DNA of 64,000 nucleotides from Streptomyces sp. NBC_01275 (GTDB lineage Bacteria; Actinomycetota; Actinomycetes; Streptomycetales; Streptomycetaceae), in NCBI RefSeq assembly GCF_026340655.1, contig NZ_JAPEOZ010000001.1, positions 7,812,001-7,876,000 on the forward strand. The letters run 5' to 3'. The notes under the pieces are model-generated. The model saw only the letters and a program-made list of their open reading frames with translations. It made no database searches and had not been told where the DNA came from. The position numbers and the translations under genes were made by a program. This document shows positions 8,217 through 17,844 of this stretch, in pieces; position 1 is the first letter of the stretch, and each line of letters starts with the position of its first letter.

Positions 8217-10870
8217 ACCACGAGCTGAAACCGGCGGTCGCCACACCGACCGCGGAACACCACCGGGAACCGCTCGGCATCGGTGAGCCCGCCCCCCGCG
8301 TCTCCTGGAAGACGACCGCACCGGCCGGCTGGACGCAGCAGGCGTACCAGATCGAGGTCACCCGCACGGATGGAACGCACCGCGCGGACTGGGTGATCTC
8401 CAAAGACTCCGTACTCGTCGACTGGCCCTGCGACAGGCCACTGGCATCACGGGAACGCGCCGCGATACGCGTGCGGGTCCGCGGGACCGACGGCCCGGCC
8501 AGTGACTGGAGCCCGGCCCTGCACCTGGAAACAGGACTGCTGGAGCCGGCGGACTGGACGGCGCACGCGATCTCACCGCAGTGGCAGTCACTGGAGTCGC
8601 CCGACGGTGACCGGCGCCCGCCGCTGCTGCGCAAGGACTTCCACGCCGGTGCGGAGGTGGAGCAGGCGCGGCTGTACGTCACCGCCCACGGCTTGTACGA
8701 GATCGAGATCAACGGCCGACGGGTCGGCGACCACACCCTCGCGCCCGGCTGGACCAGCTACGACCACCGGCTGCGCTACCAGACCCACGACGTCACGGAA
8801 CACCTGCGCGCCGGTGACAACACCATCGGCGCGTGGCTGGCCGACGGCTGGTACCGCGGACGGCTGGGCTTCCACGGCGGCCACTCCAACCTCTACGGCG
8901 ACCGGCTCGCCCTCCTCGCCCAACTCGAGATCGTCCACCGCGACGGAACCCGCACCATCATCGGCACGGACACCTCCTGGCGAGCCGCTCAGGGGCCGAT
9001 CGTCTCCTCCGGCCTGCTCGACGGCGAGACCCATGACGCCCGGGACGAACAGCCCGGCTGGTCCAGCCCTGGTTTCGACGACGGCGACTGGTCACCGGTG
9101 GGCGTTGTCACCAGGGATCCGGCAACGCTGGTCGCCCCCACCGGCCCACCGGTGCGCTGCACCCAGGAGGTCGCCGCGGCCCGGGTGACCACCCTCGACG
9201 GCGACCGCCTCCTGGTGGACTTCGGACAGAACCTCGTCGGCCGGGTCCGTATCACCGTGACCGGGTCGGCCGGGCACACGGTCGTCGTCCGCCACGCCGA
9301 GGTGCTCCAGGACGGAGAGCTGTGCGTCCGCCCCCTGCGCGACGCCACCTCCACCGACCGGTACATCCTCCGGGGCGGGGACCGGGAGACATGGGAACCG
9401 CGCTTCACGATCCACGGCTTCCGCTACGCCGAGATCACCGGCTGGCGCGGCGGGGACCCCCACCGCGACATCGTCGCCCGCGTCCACCACACCGACATGG
9501 CCCGCACGGGCTGGTTCGAATGCTCTGACGAGCAGGTGAACCGGCTGCACGAGAACGTGGTGTGGAGCCTGCGCGGCAACTTCGTCGACGTTCCCACCGA
9601 CTGTCCGCAGCGAGACGAGCGGCTCGGCTGGACCGGGGACATCCAGGTCTTCGCGCCCACCGCCGCCTTCCTGTACGACTGCCACGGCATGCTCGCGTCC
9701 TGGCTGCGCGACGTCGCCGTCGAGCAGCACGACGACGGCACCGTGCCCTGGTTCGTACCCACCATCCCCGGCGGCCCGCAGTGGACGCCGGCCCGACCCG
9801 GCGCCGGCTGGGGCGACGTCGTGACGCTGACCCCGTGGGCCCTGTACCAGGACTCCGGCGACACCGGGCTGCTGGCCGCCCAGTACGACAGCGCACGCCG
9901 CTGGGTCGATCTCATCACCGAGCTCGCGGGCCCGTCGGGCCTGTGGAACCGCGGCTACCAACTCGGCGACTGGCTCGACCCCTCGGCGCCCCCGGACGAC
10001 CCAGGCGCCGGCCGCACCGACCGCCACCTCATCGCCACCGCCTATTACGCCTGGTCCACCGCGCATCTGGCACGGATGGCCGAAGTCCTCGGTCACGACG
10101 ACGACCGGCAGCACTACGAGCAGCTCGCGCAGCGCATACGCCAGGCTTTCATCAATGCCCACGTGCTTGCCTCCGGCCTGATGACCAGCGACACCCAGAC
10201 CGCGTATGCCATCGCCCTCCAGTTCGACCTCCTGCCCGGTCAGGCAGCGCGGGACGTCGCCGGACGGCGTCTGGCCGAACTGGTCGCCGCAGGCGGGCAC
10301 ACCATCCAGACGGGATTCATCGGCACACCGCTCGTCACACCCGCACTGAGCTCCACGGACCACACCGACACCGCCTACAAACTGCTTCTCCAACAGGAGT
10401 GCCCATCCTGGCTGTACGCGCTCAAGCACGATGCCACCACCATCTGGGAACGCTGGGACAGCATGCTCCCCGACGGGACCGTCAACCCGGGCGAGATGAC
10501 CTCCTTCAACCACTACGCCCTGGGCGCGATCGCCCAGTGGCTGCACACCACGGTCGCCGGCCTCACCGCTGCCTCACCCGGCTACCGTGACATCGTTTTC
10601 CGCCCACGCCCGGGCGGAGGCATCACTTCGGCCGCTGCCGCCCACGAGTCGCCGTACGGGCGCGTGGCCATACGGTGGGAGCTGCACGCCTCGGGCATCA
10701 AGGTGCACACGACAGTGCCCACCGGCGCGAAAGCACAGATCGACTGGCCCGACGGAGGCGTGACCACCCTGGCGCCCGGCACCACCACCACGACCTGGCG
10801 GCCACGGCGCACCACCCACCGGTCCACCTCCGCCTCCACGTCCGCCGCCATACCGGCAGACCTCGCCTGA
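8213..10870 (+). CDS. GH78 alpha-L-rhamnosidase
   Basis: The product has 885 aa with no signal peptide, so it is probably cytoplasmic and acts on imported rhamnosides. An N-terminal beta-sandwich (PRVSWKTTAPAGWTQQAYQI) and the LYVTAHGLYEIEINGRRVGD module precede an (alpha/alpha)6 barrel. The catalytic-region signature CPQRDERLGWTGD lies at about residues 463-475 and includes acidic residues conserved in GH78. A C-terminal beta domain contains SPYGRVAIRWE. The length is typical for bacterial GH78. It overlaps the upstream permease by 4 nt. It would release L-rhamnose from rhamnogalacturonan fragments or flavonoid glycosides brought in by the importer. Confidence 0.88.
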   Translation: MNHELKPAVATPTAEHHREPLGIGEPAPRVSWKTTAPAGWTQQAYQIEVTRTDGTHRADWVISKDSVLVDWPCDRPLASRERAAIRVRVRGTDGPASDWSPALHLETGLLEPADWTAHAISPQWQSLESPDGDRRPPLLRKDFHAGAEVEQARLYVTAHGLYEIEINGRRVGDHTLAPGWTSYDHRLRYQTHDVTEHLRAGDNTIGAWLADGWYRGRLGFHGGHSNLYGDRLALLAQLEIVHRDGTRTIIGTDTSWRAAQGPIVSSGLLDGETHDARDEQPGWSSPGFDDGDWSPVGVVTRDPATLVAPTGPPVRCTQEVAAARVTTLDGDRLLVDFGQNLVGRVRITVTGSAGHTVVVRHAEVLQDGELCVRPLRDATSTDRYILRGGDRETWEPRFTIHGFRYAEITGWRGGDPHRDIVARVHHTDMARTGWFECSDEQVNRLHENVVWSLRGNFVDVPTDCPQRDERLGWTGDIQVFAPTAAFLYDCHGMLASWLRDVAVEQHDDGTVPWFVPTIPGGPQWTPARPGAGWGDVVTLTPWALYQDSGDTGLLAAQYDSARRWVDLITELAGPSGLWNRGYQLGDWLDPSAPPDDPGAGRTDRHLIATAYYAWSTAHLARMAEVLGHDDDRQHYEQLAQRIRQAFINAHVLASGLMTSDTQTAYAIALQFDLLPGQAARDVAGRRLAELVAAGGHTIQTGFIGTPLVTPALSSTDHTDTAYKLLLQQECPSWLYALKHDATTIWERWDSMLPDGTVNPGEMTSFNHYALGAIAQWLHTTVAGLTAASPGYRDIVFRPRPGGGITSAAAAHESPYGRVAIRWELHASGIKVHTTVPTGAKAQIDWPDGGVTTLAPGTTTTTWRPRRTTHRSTSASTSAAIPADLA

Positions 10871-11183
10871 GTGCCGGCGGTCGCTGCCGTCGGCTTGGCG
10901 CGGAAAGCGGTCACCCGTGCCGGCCACCACATCGGCCCCCCGTCCCACGGCGCCTGATCAGCCACTTCTCGATCACGCCGAGGACGGGGGACACGGGGGG
11001 CAGGCCGTCCGAGGTCAGGCCGCAGCGCCCCCGCACCGCGCCGTATCCCTGAAGTCTCGGTCTGACGAGTGGCGAACCAGCGAAAGAAACTCGGGCTGTC
11101 CGACGGAGCCCTCGCCCAGATCACCACGACGCGCGGCACCGGTCAACGGCCCTGTCGGGCGAGGAGTGAGCGATGGCTGCCGG
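10871..11183. other. Intergenic stretch between convergent genes
   Basis: Nothing recognisable was found in these 313 bp between the rhamnosidase and cupin stops. Confidence 0.4.
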
Positions 11184-11591
11184 TCAGCTGTTGGTGAGGG
11201 CGGCGTCGTACTGCTCGTCGGTGACGGGCTCCAGCCAGGCGGTGCCGTCGCCGTTGTCGTCGCCGACCACGAGGGCGATGTGCGCCATGAGGGTAGTGTC
11301 GGTCGCGCCGTGCCAGTGCTCCTCGCCTGCCGGGCACTTGACGGTCTCACCGGCGCTGATGCGTACGACACTGCCGTCGCGGGTGCCGACCAGGCCGACA
11401 CCGTCGGTGACGTACAGCACCTGGCCGTTGACGTGGGAGTGCCAGTTGGTGCGGGCGCCGGGGGTGAAGCGCACCAGGCCGGCCGCAAGGCGGGCGGGCT
11501 CGGTGGGGGCCTCGATCATGTTGAGGTAGACGTCGCCGGTGAAGCGCTCGGCGGGGGCCTTCATGGTGGGCGTGGACGTGATGTGTTCCAT
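11184..11591 (-). CDS. Small cupin-domain protein
   Basis: The product has 135 aa, a single conserved beta-barrel of the RmlC-like cupin family. The metal-binding motifs are visible as TNWHSHVNGQVLYV (G-x5-H-x-H-x3,4-E-like, with Gln in the acidic position) and CPAGEEHWHGAT. Family members include (R)-mandelonitrile lyase-like and quercetinase-like proteins; the substrate is unknown. AAGGAG lies before ATG 11591. It follows the carboxymuconolactone decarboxylase-like gene on the same strand, a common pair in actinobacteria often linked to oxidative or electrophile stress. The divergent MmyB-like regulator at 12188 is the likely controller. Confidence 0.82.
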   Translation of the reverse strand: MEHITSTPTMKAPAERFTGDVYLNMIEAPTEPARLAAGLVRFTPGARTNWHSHVNGQVLYVTDGVGLVGTRDGSVVRISAGETVKCPAGEEHWHGATDTTLMAHIALVVGDDNGDGTAWLEPVTDEQYDAALTNS

Positions 11592-11654
11592 GGCTCTACT
11601 CCTTGATCGTCACTGTGGTGGGAGTGGTGCGAGGGAAATGCGAGGGAGGGCTGA

Positions 11655-11978
11655 TCAGGCGGCGTTGTGCTCGTCGGCGATCTTCTTGAGCTGGTTGATC
11701 GCGGTCATGGCGTTGGGCCAGCCCGCGTAAAAGGCGAGGTGGGTGATGGCCTCGGACAGCTCCTCGACGCTCAGGCCGTTGTCCAGGGCGACGCCAAGGT
11801 GGTAGCCGAGCTGCTCGGAGCGGTAGAGGGCGGCCAGCACGCTCACGGTGACCAGGCTGCGGTCGCGCGGGGAGAGCTCGGGGCGCTCCCAGACGTCGGC
11901 GAAGAGGACCTCGTCGGTGACCTCCACGAGCTTGGGCGCGATGGCGGCGAGTTCCTGGGGTGCGGACTGCTTCGGCAT
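11655..11978 (-). CDS. Carboxymuconolactone decarboxylase (CMD) family protein
   Basis: The product has 107 aa, with AAGGAG before ATG 11978. The CMD fold is indicated by WERPELSPRDRSLVTVSVLAALYR and the later GLSVEELSEAITHLAFYAGWP. This subgroup has Tyr/His but no CxxC pair, unlike AhpD peroxidases. It is the first gene of a two-gene unit with the cupin. The stretches around both start codons share GATCAAGGAGT, suggesting duplicated leader sequences. The true reaction is unknown; some family members act on gamma-carboxymuconolactone. Confidence 0.85.
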   Translation of the reverse strand: MPKQSAPQELAAIAPKLVEVTDEVLFADVWERPELSPRDRSLVTVSVLAALYRSEQLGYHLGVALDNGLSVEELSEAITHLAFYAGWPNAMTAINQLKKIADEHNAA

Positions 11979-12187
11979 GCGGTGACTCCTTGATCAAAAC
12001 GGTGCGGGGCGGTCAGGACCACTGTGTGGCGGGCCGGTCCTCCGGCAGCCGCCACAGCCCGGTTTCCGGGGTCTCAGCTGCTGCCGATATCGAGGAAACC
12101 GCGGATCGCAGGGGTGGGGGAGGGCCTGGGCTTACAGGTACTGACAGGGCCCCCCACTCGTGCTCCGTCCGGCTTAGCCTGGAACGC

Positions 12188-13081
12188 GTGAGTACCGAGA
12201 GCGACATCCGCGCATTCCTGGCCTCCCGCCGCGCCAAGATCACCCCGCAGCAGGCCGGGCTGCCCGCCTACGGTGGAAACCGGCGGGTGCCGGGGCTGCG
12301 CCGCGAGGAAGTCGCCCTGCTCGCCGGCGTCAGCATCGACTACTACGTTCGCCTGGAACGCGGCCACATCGCCGGAGCCTCCGAGGAAGTCCTCGACGCC
12401 GTCGCAAACGCCCTCCAGCTCGACGACGCCGAACGTGCCCACCTCTACGACCTGGCCCGCGCCGCCGCCAAACGCCCGGCCCGCCGCAGGCCCGCCCGTG
12501 GTCCTCTCCCGGACAGCGTCCTGCGCGTCCTGGAGTCCATGACCGACTCACCGGCCTTCATCCGCAACGGCCGCCTGGACATCCTCGCCGTCAACCCCCT
12601 CGGTCGGGCCCTGTACGCACCCCTGTACGCCGACGATGCCCCGCGCCCGGTCAACATCGCCCGCTTCCAGTTCCTCGACCCGCGGGGCCGGGATTTCTTC
12701 CCCGACTGGGAGGAGTCCCTGAACACCACCGTCTCCCTGCTGCGCACCGAGGCCGGACGCGCCCCGCACGACAGTGACCTCACCGGACTCGTCGGCGAGC
12801 TTGTCACCCGCAGCGAGGAGTTCCGCACCGCCTGGGCCAAGCACAACGTGCGCCTGCACCACACCGGCCGCAAGTCCTTCCACCACCCCGCCGTCGGCGC
12901 CCTCACCCTGGACTTCGACGCGATGGAACTGCCCGCGCAGCCCGGCTTGACCCTCACCGCCTACTCCGCCGCGCCCGGTACCTCCGAGGGCGACGCCCTG
13001 CAACTCCTCGCCAGCTGGGCGGCCACCGAGAAGACGTCGCCCACCAGCAGCCCCGGCACCGCCGATCAACAGCATCGGTGA
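12188..13081 (+). CDS. XRE-family regulator, MmyB-like
   Basis: The product has 297 aa from GTG 12188. An N-terminal HTH (RREEVALLAGVSIDYYVRLERGH) is followed by the MmyB-type ligand-binding domain with the hallmark SPAFIRNGRLDILAVNPLGRALY and WAKHNVRLHHTGRKSFHHP. TAGCCT at 12175-12180 lies only 7 nt before the start, so the mRNA is probably leaderless. It is divergent from the CMD-cupin pair and probably controls it. It resembles the frameshifted regulator at 25525-26474. Confidence 0.87.
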   Translation: MSTESDIRAFLASRRAKITPQQAGLPAYGGNRRVPGLRREEVALLAGVSIDYYVRLERGHIAGASEEVLDAVANALQLDDAERAHLYDLARAAAKRPARRRPARGPLPDSVLRVLESMTDSPAFIRNGRLDILAVNPLGRALYAPLYADDAPRPVNIARFQFLDPRGRDFFPDWEESLNTTVSLLRTEAGRAPHDSDLTGLVGELVTRSEEFRTAWAKHNVRLHHTGRKSFHHPAVGALTLDFDAMELPAQPGLTLTAYSAAPGTSEGDALQLLASWAATEKTSPTSSPGTADQQHR

Positions 13082-13117
13082 ACACCGCGTGGTGATCACG
13101 GAACGCACCCCGCCCCG

Positions 13118-13349
13118 CTGACCGAGCACGGCCTGGTGCTTGAGATGCGCGCCGGGCCGCTGCCCGGCATCTACGACCCCACCGGCCCCGGAAGGCTGCT
13201 GTTGCTTCGGCTTCTTCGCAGCGATGGCGGAGACGGAGCGGGTGAACATCGGGGAGCCGCTGGAGGGCCTGGAGACCGCGGCCCTCAAGGACAGTGAATC
13301 CTTTCCAACCTCACGTGCCAGCGGGGCAGTTGGGCTGACAGAGAGATGA
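13118..13349 (+). pseudogene. Remnant of a serine recombinase (resolvase)
   Basis: Two frames each keep a piece of the family. The first reads LTEHGLVLEMRAGPLPGIYDPTG (here given across 13118-13186), matching the part of resolvases just before the FAAMAE helix. The second, from about 13200, reads FGFFAAMAETERVNIGEPLE GLETAA, matching the start of the E helix. A frameshift lies between them at about 13190-13205. The catalytic Ser domain and the HTH are missing. It is probably the footprint of a lost Tn3-type or phage element. Confidence 0.6.
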
Positions 13350-13440
13350 ACGCCAGGTGTTTGCGATCCGCCCGTGCCCTCGGGGAGTGCACGGGCGGAT
13401 CGCTCACCGATGGTTCACACCAACGGCTACCGGTGCGCGG

Positions 13441-16400
13441 CTACGGCGTGACGGTCAACACCGTGTGCCCGAAGGTGGTCGACCCGTCGCCGTACTCGAC
13501 GGCGCCGACGTACCGCTGGCCGCGTTTCGCGTCAGGCCACGACACCGTGACCTCCGGACGGTCACCCGCCGAGACCTTCTGCTCGGTCGGGGTGACCGTG
13601 GCTGTCACGGCCGGGGTGCCCTGGCCGACCTTCCAACTCCACAGGGTGTACTGCTGGCTGGTGGTGCCGGCCGGCAGTTCGTACTGGAGGACGTAGACGT
13701 CGTAGTCGCCGGGCGGCAGGTCGACGTGCTCGTCGGAGCCGGGGCCGGGCCAGTCGCCGATGTGGTTGCCGTTTGTGTCGAAGGCGTACAGGTCGAGGTT
13801 GCTGCCGGGGACGTGGTCCGCGGAGGTGATGGCGAACCGGGTGAACGGGGTGCCTGCGGGGACGTGGACGTGGTGTTTCACGACGGCGTCGTTGGTGTGC
13901 TGACTCTGTGTGAAGTCGGCCTGGTCGGTGCCCGTGAGGGTGCCGGTGGTCTTCTCGCCGGTGTAGAGGGACGCCTTCGCGGTCAGCTCGCCGTTCCAGT
14001 CGACTGCGGGCCTCAGCGTCGCGGAGTCACCACCGGTGACCACGGCCTCTTTCGGGGCGGACAACGGTACGGAGCGCAGGGCGACCGGGCTGGTGACCTC
14101 GTGGTGGCTGTGCGCGTCGCTCCACGTCAGGGAGCCGAAGGACCAGGCGTTGTGGGCCGCACTCGTACGCTCGAAGGTCACCTTGTACGACGCCGACGCG
14201 CCCGGCGTGACCGTCAGCCGCTTCGGGGTGACCTCGGCGCGGAAGCCCGGCGGGGTCTGGAGCTTCGCCTTGTACGTGGCGGTGCGCGCCGAGACGTTGG
14301 TGACCGTGCGCGTCACTGTCTGACCGGCCAGCAGGTCACCGACTGCGATCGACGGGTAGTTGAGGTCGCTGGGGTCGGTCTTCGTGGCCGTGGCGCAGGC
14401 ATCGGTGCCGTCCTCGGTGGTCGGCTTCTGGCCGATCGCGCAGAGGTAGGCGGTCCAGTCGGCGGAGGTGGAGTCGTAGACCAGGCCGGGGTCGGCCGCC
14501 CGGGTGACTCGGGGCAGGCCCGCGCCGTAGTCGAGGGGCGAGGCGGAGTCGGCCAGTTCGCGGCCGATGGGGTCGCCGTTCTCGTCGGTGGGCGTGGCCG
14601 TCGTCATCAGCGCCGACTTGATCTCCATCGGTGACCAGCCCGGGTGCAGTTGCCGCAGCAGGGCGGCGAGGCCGGCGATGTGCGGGGACGCCATCGAGGT
14701 GCCGTCGGAGAAGCTGAACCGGCCGGGGTAATAGCTGGTGCTGCCGGGCACCACGCCCGCCGGGATGGTCTGACCGAAGGAGGCGATGTCGGGCTTGAGC
14801 AGGTCGCCGTCGCTGAAGTGGTCCGGGCCGCTGGAGGAGAAGGAGAGGATCTCCCGGGTGGCCCGGTGGCTGCTCTGGGTGGGCGTGAACCGGGCGGTCG
14901 CGCCGGCATGGGAGGCGTATGCGTGGACTGCCGTCGCGTCCTCCAGGTCGAGTTGGATCAGGGGCACCGAGAAGACGTACGGGGGCAGGAACTCGTCGTA
15001 GGCCGGGGTGTCGGTGAGTACGAGACCCTTGCCGCCGACCGCCAGGACCTCGTCCGACTTGTCGTCCTCCCAGATGCCGGCACCGCCTCGGTCGCAGACG
15101 ATGATCTTGCCCTTCGCCCGTGCCGGATCGAGCGTGCCCGGCGCGCACAGCGCGGCCCGGCCCGCGTCCGAGCCGTCCTTGCGTACGGCGACTGCCTCGA
15201 CCAGCGGGGCAGAGCCGGCACCCGGGTTCAGGCCGACGCGGGTGTAGCGGCGGCCGTCGCCGAGGACCAGGGAGGTGGTGTACTGGGTGTCGTGCGACGA
15301 CGCGGCGACCGTCGTGACCCACGGGCCGGTGTGGTGCACGGAGTCCGGGCCGCCGTTGTTGGCGGCAGCGGCGATGAACACGCCCGCCTTGGCCGCGTTG
15401 AACATGGCCTCCATGTCGGGCTGCTCGGTGAGTGTGCCGGTGATGGAGAAGTTGATGACGTCGACGCCGTCCGCCACGGCCCTGTCGATCGCGGCGGTGA
15501 GGTCCGCGGTCGGGCAGCCGAAGCCCGGCCAGCACGCCTTGTAGAAGGCGAGGCGGGCAGCCGGGGCGACACCGCTGAGCCGGCCCTCGGCGTTGCTGCC
15601 GGGTACCGACGCGGCGACGCCGTGGTTGCCGGCGGCCGTGCTGCCGGTGTGGGTGCCGTGGCTGCTGGTGTCCAACGGTGAGGGGGTGTCTTCGCGGTCC
15701 GCAGGGACTCCCGCGCCGAACCACTGTGCGCCGATCACCTTGTTGTTGCAGGTCACCTTGTGCGTGGGGTCGTCGCCCGGGTCACAGTCGCCGTGCCACT
15801 TCTTGGCGATGGCCTCGGCGTCGGGGCGCGGATTCGGCAGTGCGGCGAACATCGGGTTCGAGGGGTCGAATCCGGTGTCCACGATCCCGACGATCACGCC
15901 TTCTCCGGCGTGCTCGGGGCCGCCCGCCTTCGCCCACAGACCCTTGGCGCCGGAGAGGCCGAGGAGTCGGGGGGTGTCGGGGAACTGGGCGTGGTGGGCC
16001 GTACGGGGTGCCTGGGAGCCGGGGGTGTGCGGTGTTCGGGCTTCTGCGGGTGCGGTGAGGGCTGATCGCGCAGTGCCCCGCGCCTCTGAAAGACCTTGGC
16101 CCTGGGGGCCGCTCACCCTGTCGGGAGGGGTCGGCTGCTGGGCCGCAGGAGCCGGGACCTTGCCGCCGGCCCCGTCCCGGCCATCGGTCACGGTCCGGGT
16201 GTAGGTTTCCGCCCGGCCGTCCGTCCTCGGCCCATCGTCCGGACCTGTCGACGCCGGCTGAGCGACCGTGTTGCGGGTCACCGAGACGACACCAGGAGTG
16301 GAGGCCAGCTTGGCGGCCTGCCGGCCGGTCAGTTCGGCGGCGAATCCGCTGAACGTGTAGGAGTAGTCGTAGAGCGTCTTGACACCGGGCACGGCGTCGA

Positions 16401-16710
16401 GGACCCGCTCCCGACGGTCGTCCAGGTGTGCCACGTACTTCTCGACCGTGGCGGAGTCGGCGTCGAGCCGCTTCCCTGCCGTGGGCGCAGTCCGCTGCAG
16501 CCGGGGCAGCCCGCCCTCGTACGCGGCGACGGGTGGGTCGGCGAGCTTGACGATGTAGGTGTCGTCGCCGTACCTGCTGTCGCTCCCAGTGGAGTTGGGG
16601 TCGGAAGCGGCGGAGGTGGGAGCGATGACCGCCATGAGGGTCAGGGCTCCGGCGAGGAGGGGCGCGAGAGTGGTGATGGCCGCTCTCGGGCGTATGGGTG
16701 TGCGTGTCAC
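13441..16710 (-). CDS. Secreted subtilisin-like serine protease (S8) with PA insert
   Basis: The product has 1,089 aa from GTG 16710; the ribosome-binding site is weak. A signal peptide (about 1-36) is followed by an I9 propeptide (about 50-150). The S8 catalytic domain has Asp in GIVDTGFD (about 278), His in SSHGTHTGS (351), the oxyanion Asn in AAAANNGG (about 451) and Ser in DGTSMASPH (about 672). A protease-associated domain is inserted at about 500-620. The C-terminal half has beta-sandwich Fn3-like domains ending in VGAVEYGDGSTTFGH. The length and layout fit large actinobacterial extracellular subtilases. A broken copy of its own C-terminus lies immediately upstream at 16801-17027. Confidence 0.88.
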   Translation of the reverse strand: MTRTPIRPRAAITTLAPLLAGALTLMAVIAPTSAASDPNSTGSDSRYGDDTYIVKLADPPVAAYEGGLPRLQRTAPTAGKRLDADSATVEKYVAHLDDRRERVLDAVPGVKTLYDYSYTFSGFAAELTGRQAAKLASTPGVVSVTRNTVAQPASTGPDDGPRTDGRAETYTRTVTDGRDGAGGKVPAPAAQQPTPPDRVSGPQGQGLSEARGTARSALTAPAEARTPHTPGSQAPRTAHHAQFPDTPRLLGLSGAKGLWAKAGGPEHAGEGVIVGIVDTGFDPSNPMFAALPNPRPDAEAIAKKWHGDCDPGDDPTHKVTCNNKVIGAQWFGAGVPADREDTPSPLDTSSHGTHTGSTAAGNHGVAASVPGSNAEGRLSGVAPAARLAFYKACWPGFGCPTADLTAAIDRAVADGVDVINFSITGTLTEQPDMEAMFNAAKAGVFIAAAANNGGPDSVHHTGPWVTTVAASSHDTQYTTSLVLGDGRRYTRVGLNPGAGSAPLVEAVAVRKDGSDAGRAALCAPGTLDPARAKGKIIVCDRGGAGIWEDDKSDEVLAVGGKGLVLTDTPAYDEFLPPYVFSVPLIQLDLEDATAVHAYASHAGATARFTPTQSSHRATREILSFSSSGPDHFSDGDLLKPDIASFGQTIPAGVVPGSTSYYPGRFSFSDGTSMASPHIAGLAALLRQLHPGWSPMEIKSALMTTATPTDENGDPIGRELADSASPLDYGAGLPRVTRAADPGLVYDSTSADWTAYLCAIGQKPTTEDGTDACATATKTDPSDLNYPSIAVGDLLAGQTVTRTVTNVSARTATYKAKLQTPPGFRAEVTPKRLTVTPGASASYKVTFERTSAAHNAWSFGSLTWSDAHSHHEVTSPVALRSVPLSAPKEAVVTGGDSATLRPAVDWNGELTAKASLYTGEKTTGTLTGTDQADFTQSQHTNDAVVKHHVHVPAGTPFTRFAITSADHVPGSNLDLYAFDTNGNHIGDWPGPGSDEHVDLPPGDYDVYVLQYELPAGTTSQQYTLWSWKVGQGTPAVTATVTPTEQKVSAGDRPEVTVSWPDAKRGQRYVGAVEYGDGSTTFGHTVLTVTP

Positions 16711-16800
16711 TTGTGATCCATATCGATCGGGTGCCGCGGATGCGTCGGGCGCCAGGTGTCCGGCCGCCATCCGCCTCTGCGGCTGTGGGGGTGTGCGGGG

Positions 16801-17027
16801 GCTACGGCGTGACTGTCGAAACCGTGCACCCGAGGGGGGCTCGAACCGTCGCCGTGTTCGACGAGGCCGAGGTACCGCGTGGCCTGCAAAGCAGGCCAGG
16901 TCACTTGGAGTTGGGGCCCTCGTCCGCGGCCACCGCCGGGAGTGGCAGTGGTGGGGGTGTCGGGTTCGCCCTGGCCGAGCTTCCGGCTCCAGAGCATGTA
17001 CTGCGAGGTCTCCCCGGCCGGCACGGC
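16801..17027 (-). pseudogene. Decayed C-terminus of a second S8 protease
   Basis: The minus strand reads AVPAGETSQYMLWSRKLGQG, then LQVTWPALQATRYLGLVEHG and DGSS. After a frameshift it reads GCTVSTVTP and a stop. This aligns with the last 80 residues of the downstream protease (LPAGTTSQQYTLWSWKVGQG; GAVEYGDGSTTFGHTVLTVT). The rest of the paralogue is gone. It shows a tandem duplication reduced by deletion. Confidence 0.75.
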
Positions 17028-17207
17028 ACACGCGGTGAGCGCGAGCAACATGGCCAGGTGGTGGCGCACTGCACGATCTCTGAACTGACAGATCGCCATG
17101 AACCGGGGGTCACGCGGCAACACCGAAGCCTGGACCCCGAATGCGCTCGTCGAAGCCTGGAGGCAGCGAGGTAACTCCGTCGGTCCTGGAGCACATCACA
17201 GCCTTCA

Positions 17208-17615
17208 TCAGCTCCGGAGCGGTTCAACGGGCGAGCGCGTCGAGCATCGCCTCGCTTGCGTGGAATGACCGTCCGAGACCTCCGTGGCCTGGATGAGCGC
17301 GCCGTCGGGTTCGTAGAAGAGGAAGATCGAAGTCCGGGCATCGGGGTCCAGATGCGGTCGGTCTGAACCTCAATACCAGCGGCCTTGACACGCTGAAACA
17401 GATCATCGATGTCAGGCGCTGTGAGCCCCGGCTCCTTGATGCCGGTCACCCCGTGGCGCAGGTACTTCGCGCCGGAGTCATCGGAGACGTTCACGATCCG
17501 GGTTGCCGCCTTCTTCGCGCCAAGAATGCCGTCGAGCGTCGAGGAGTCGAACCAGTGAAGAGGGCAGCGATCGCGCTGGATCGCTCACCATGATGCAGAT
17601 GTGATGGAAGGGCAC
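17208..17615 (-). pseudogene. Broken VOC (glyoxalase/bleomycin-resistance) family gene
   Basis: GTG 17615 with an upstream GAGG starts IVPFHHICIMVSDPARSL. A frameshift then leads to HWFDSSTLDGILGAKKAATR and GAKYLRHGVTGIKEPGLTAP DIDDLF. A second shift leads to DPDARTSIFLFYEPDGALIQ ATEV and the stop. Put together these make one vicinal-oxygen-chelate domain of about 130 aa with the expected N-terminal FHHI and C-terminal YEPDG segments. At least two frameshifts separate them. A MerR-type promoter copy at 17729-17795 faces this gene, so it was once part of the MerR regulon. Confidence 0.7.
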
Positions 17616-17728
17616 GATTTCCTCTGTGGGGTGAGGGAGGGGGAGCCGCAGGCGCTGGCCAGGTGGCAGTGATCCAGACCGGTCGGCGGCCAACTACCGG
17701 CGCTGTTCTGTAACTTCAGCCGCAACGG

Positions 17729-17795
17729 TAAAACCTGACGCTAATGTCAGGTGCAAGTCTTTCGGGGTGAGACCCCGCGAGGAAACGGGCAGAGG
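17729..17795 (-). promoter_or_regulatory. MerR-type promoter/operator copy 1
   Basis: Read on the minus strand, TTGCAC and TACCGT are separated by 20 bp instead of 17. The spacer holds the inverted repeat ACCTGAC-N6-GTCAGGT (perfect 7-bp arms). A long spacer containing a dyad is the hallmark of promoters activated by MerR-family proteins. About 65 bp here are nearly identical to 20872-20938. Confidence 0.7.
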
Positions 17796-17844
17796 CGGCG
17801 GTCGGCTCGGCGAGTGACCGCCCACCACTCAGGTGAGAAGGTCT

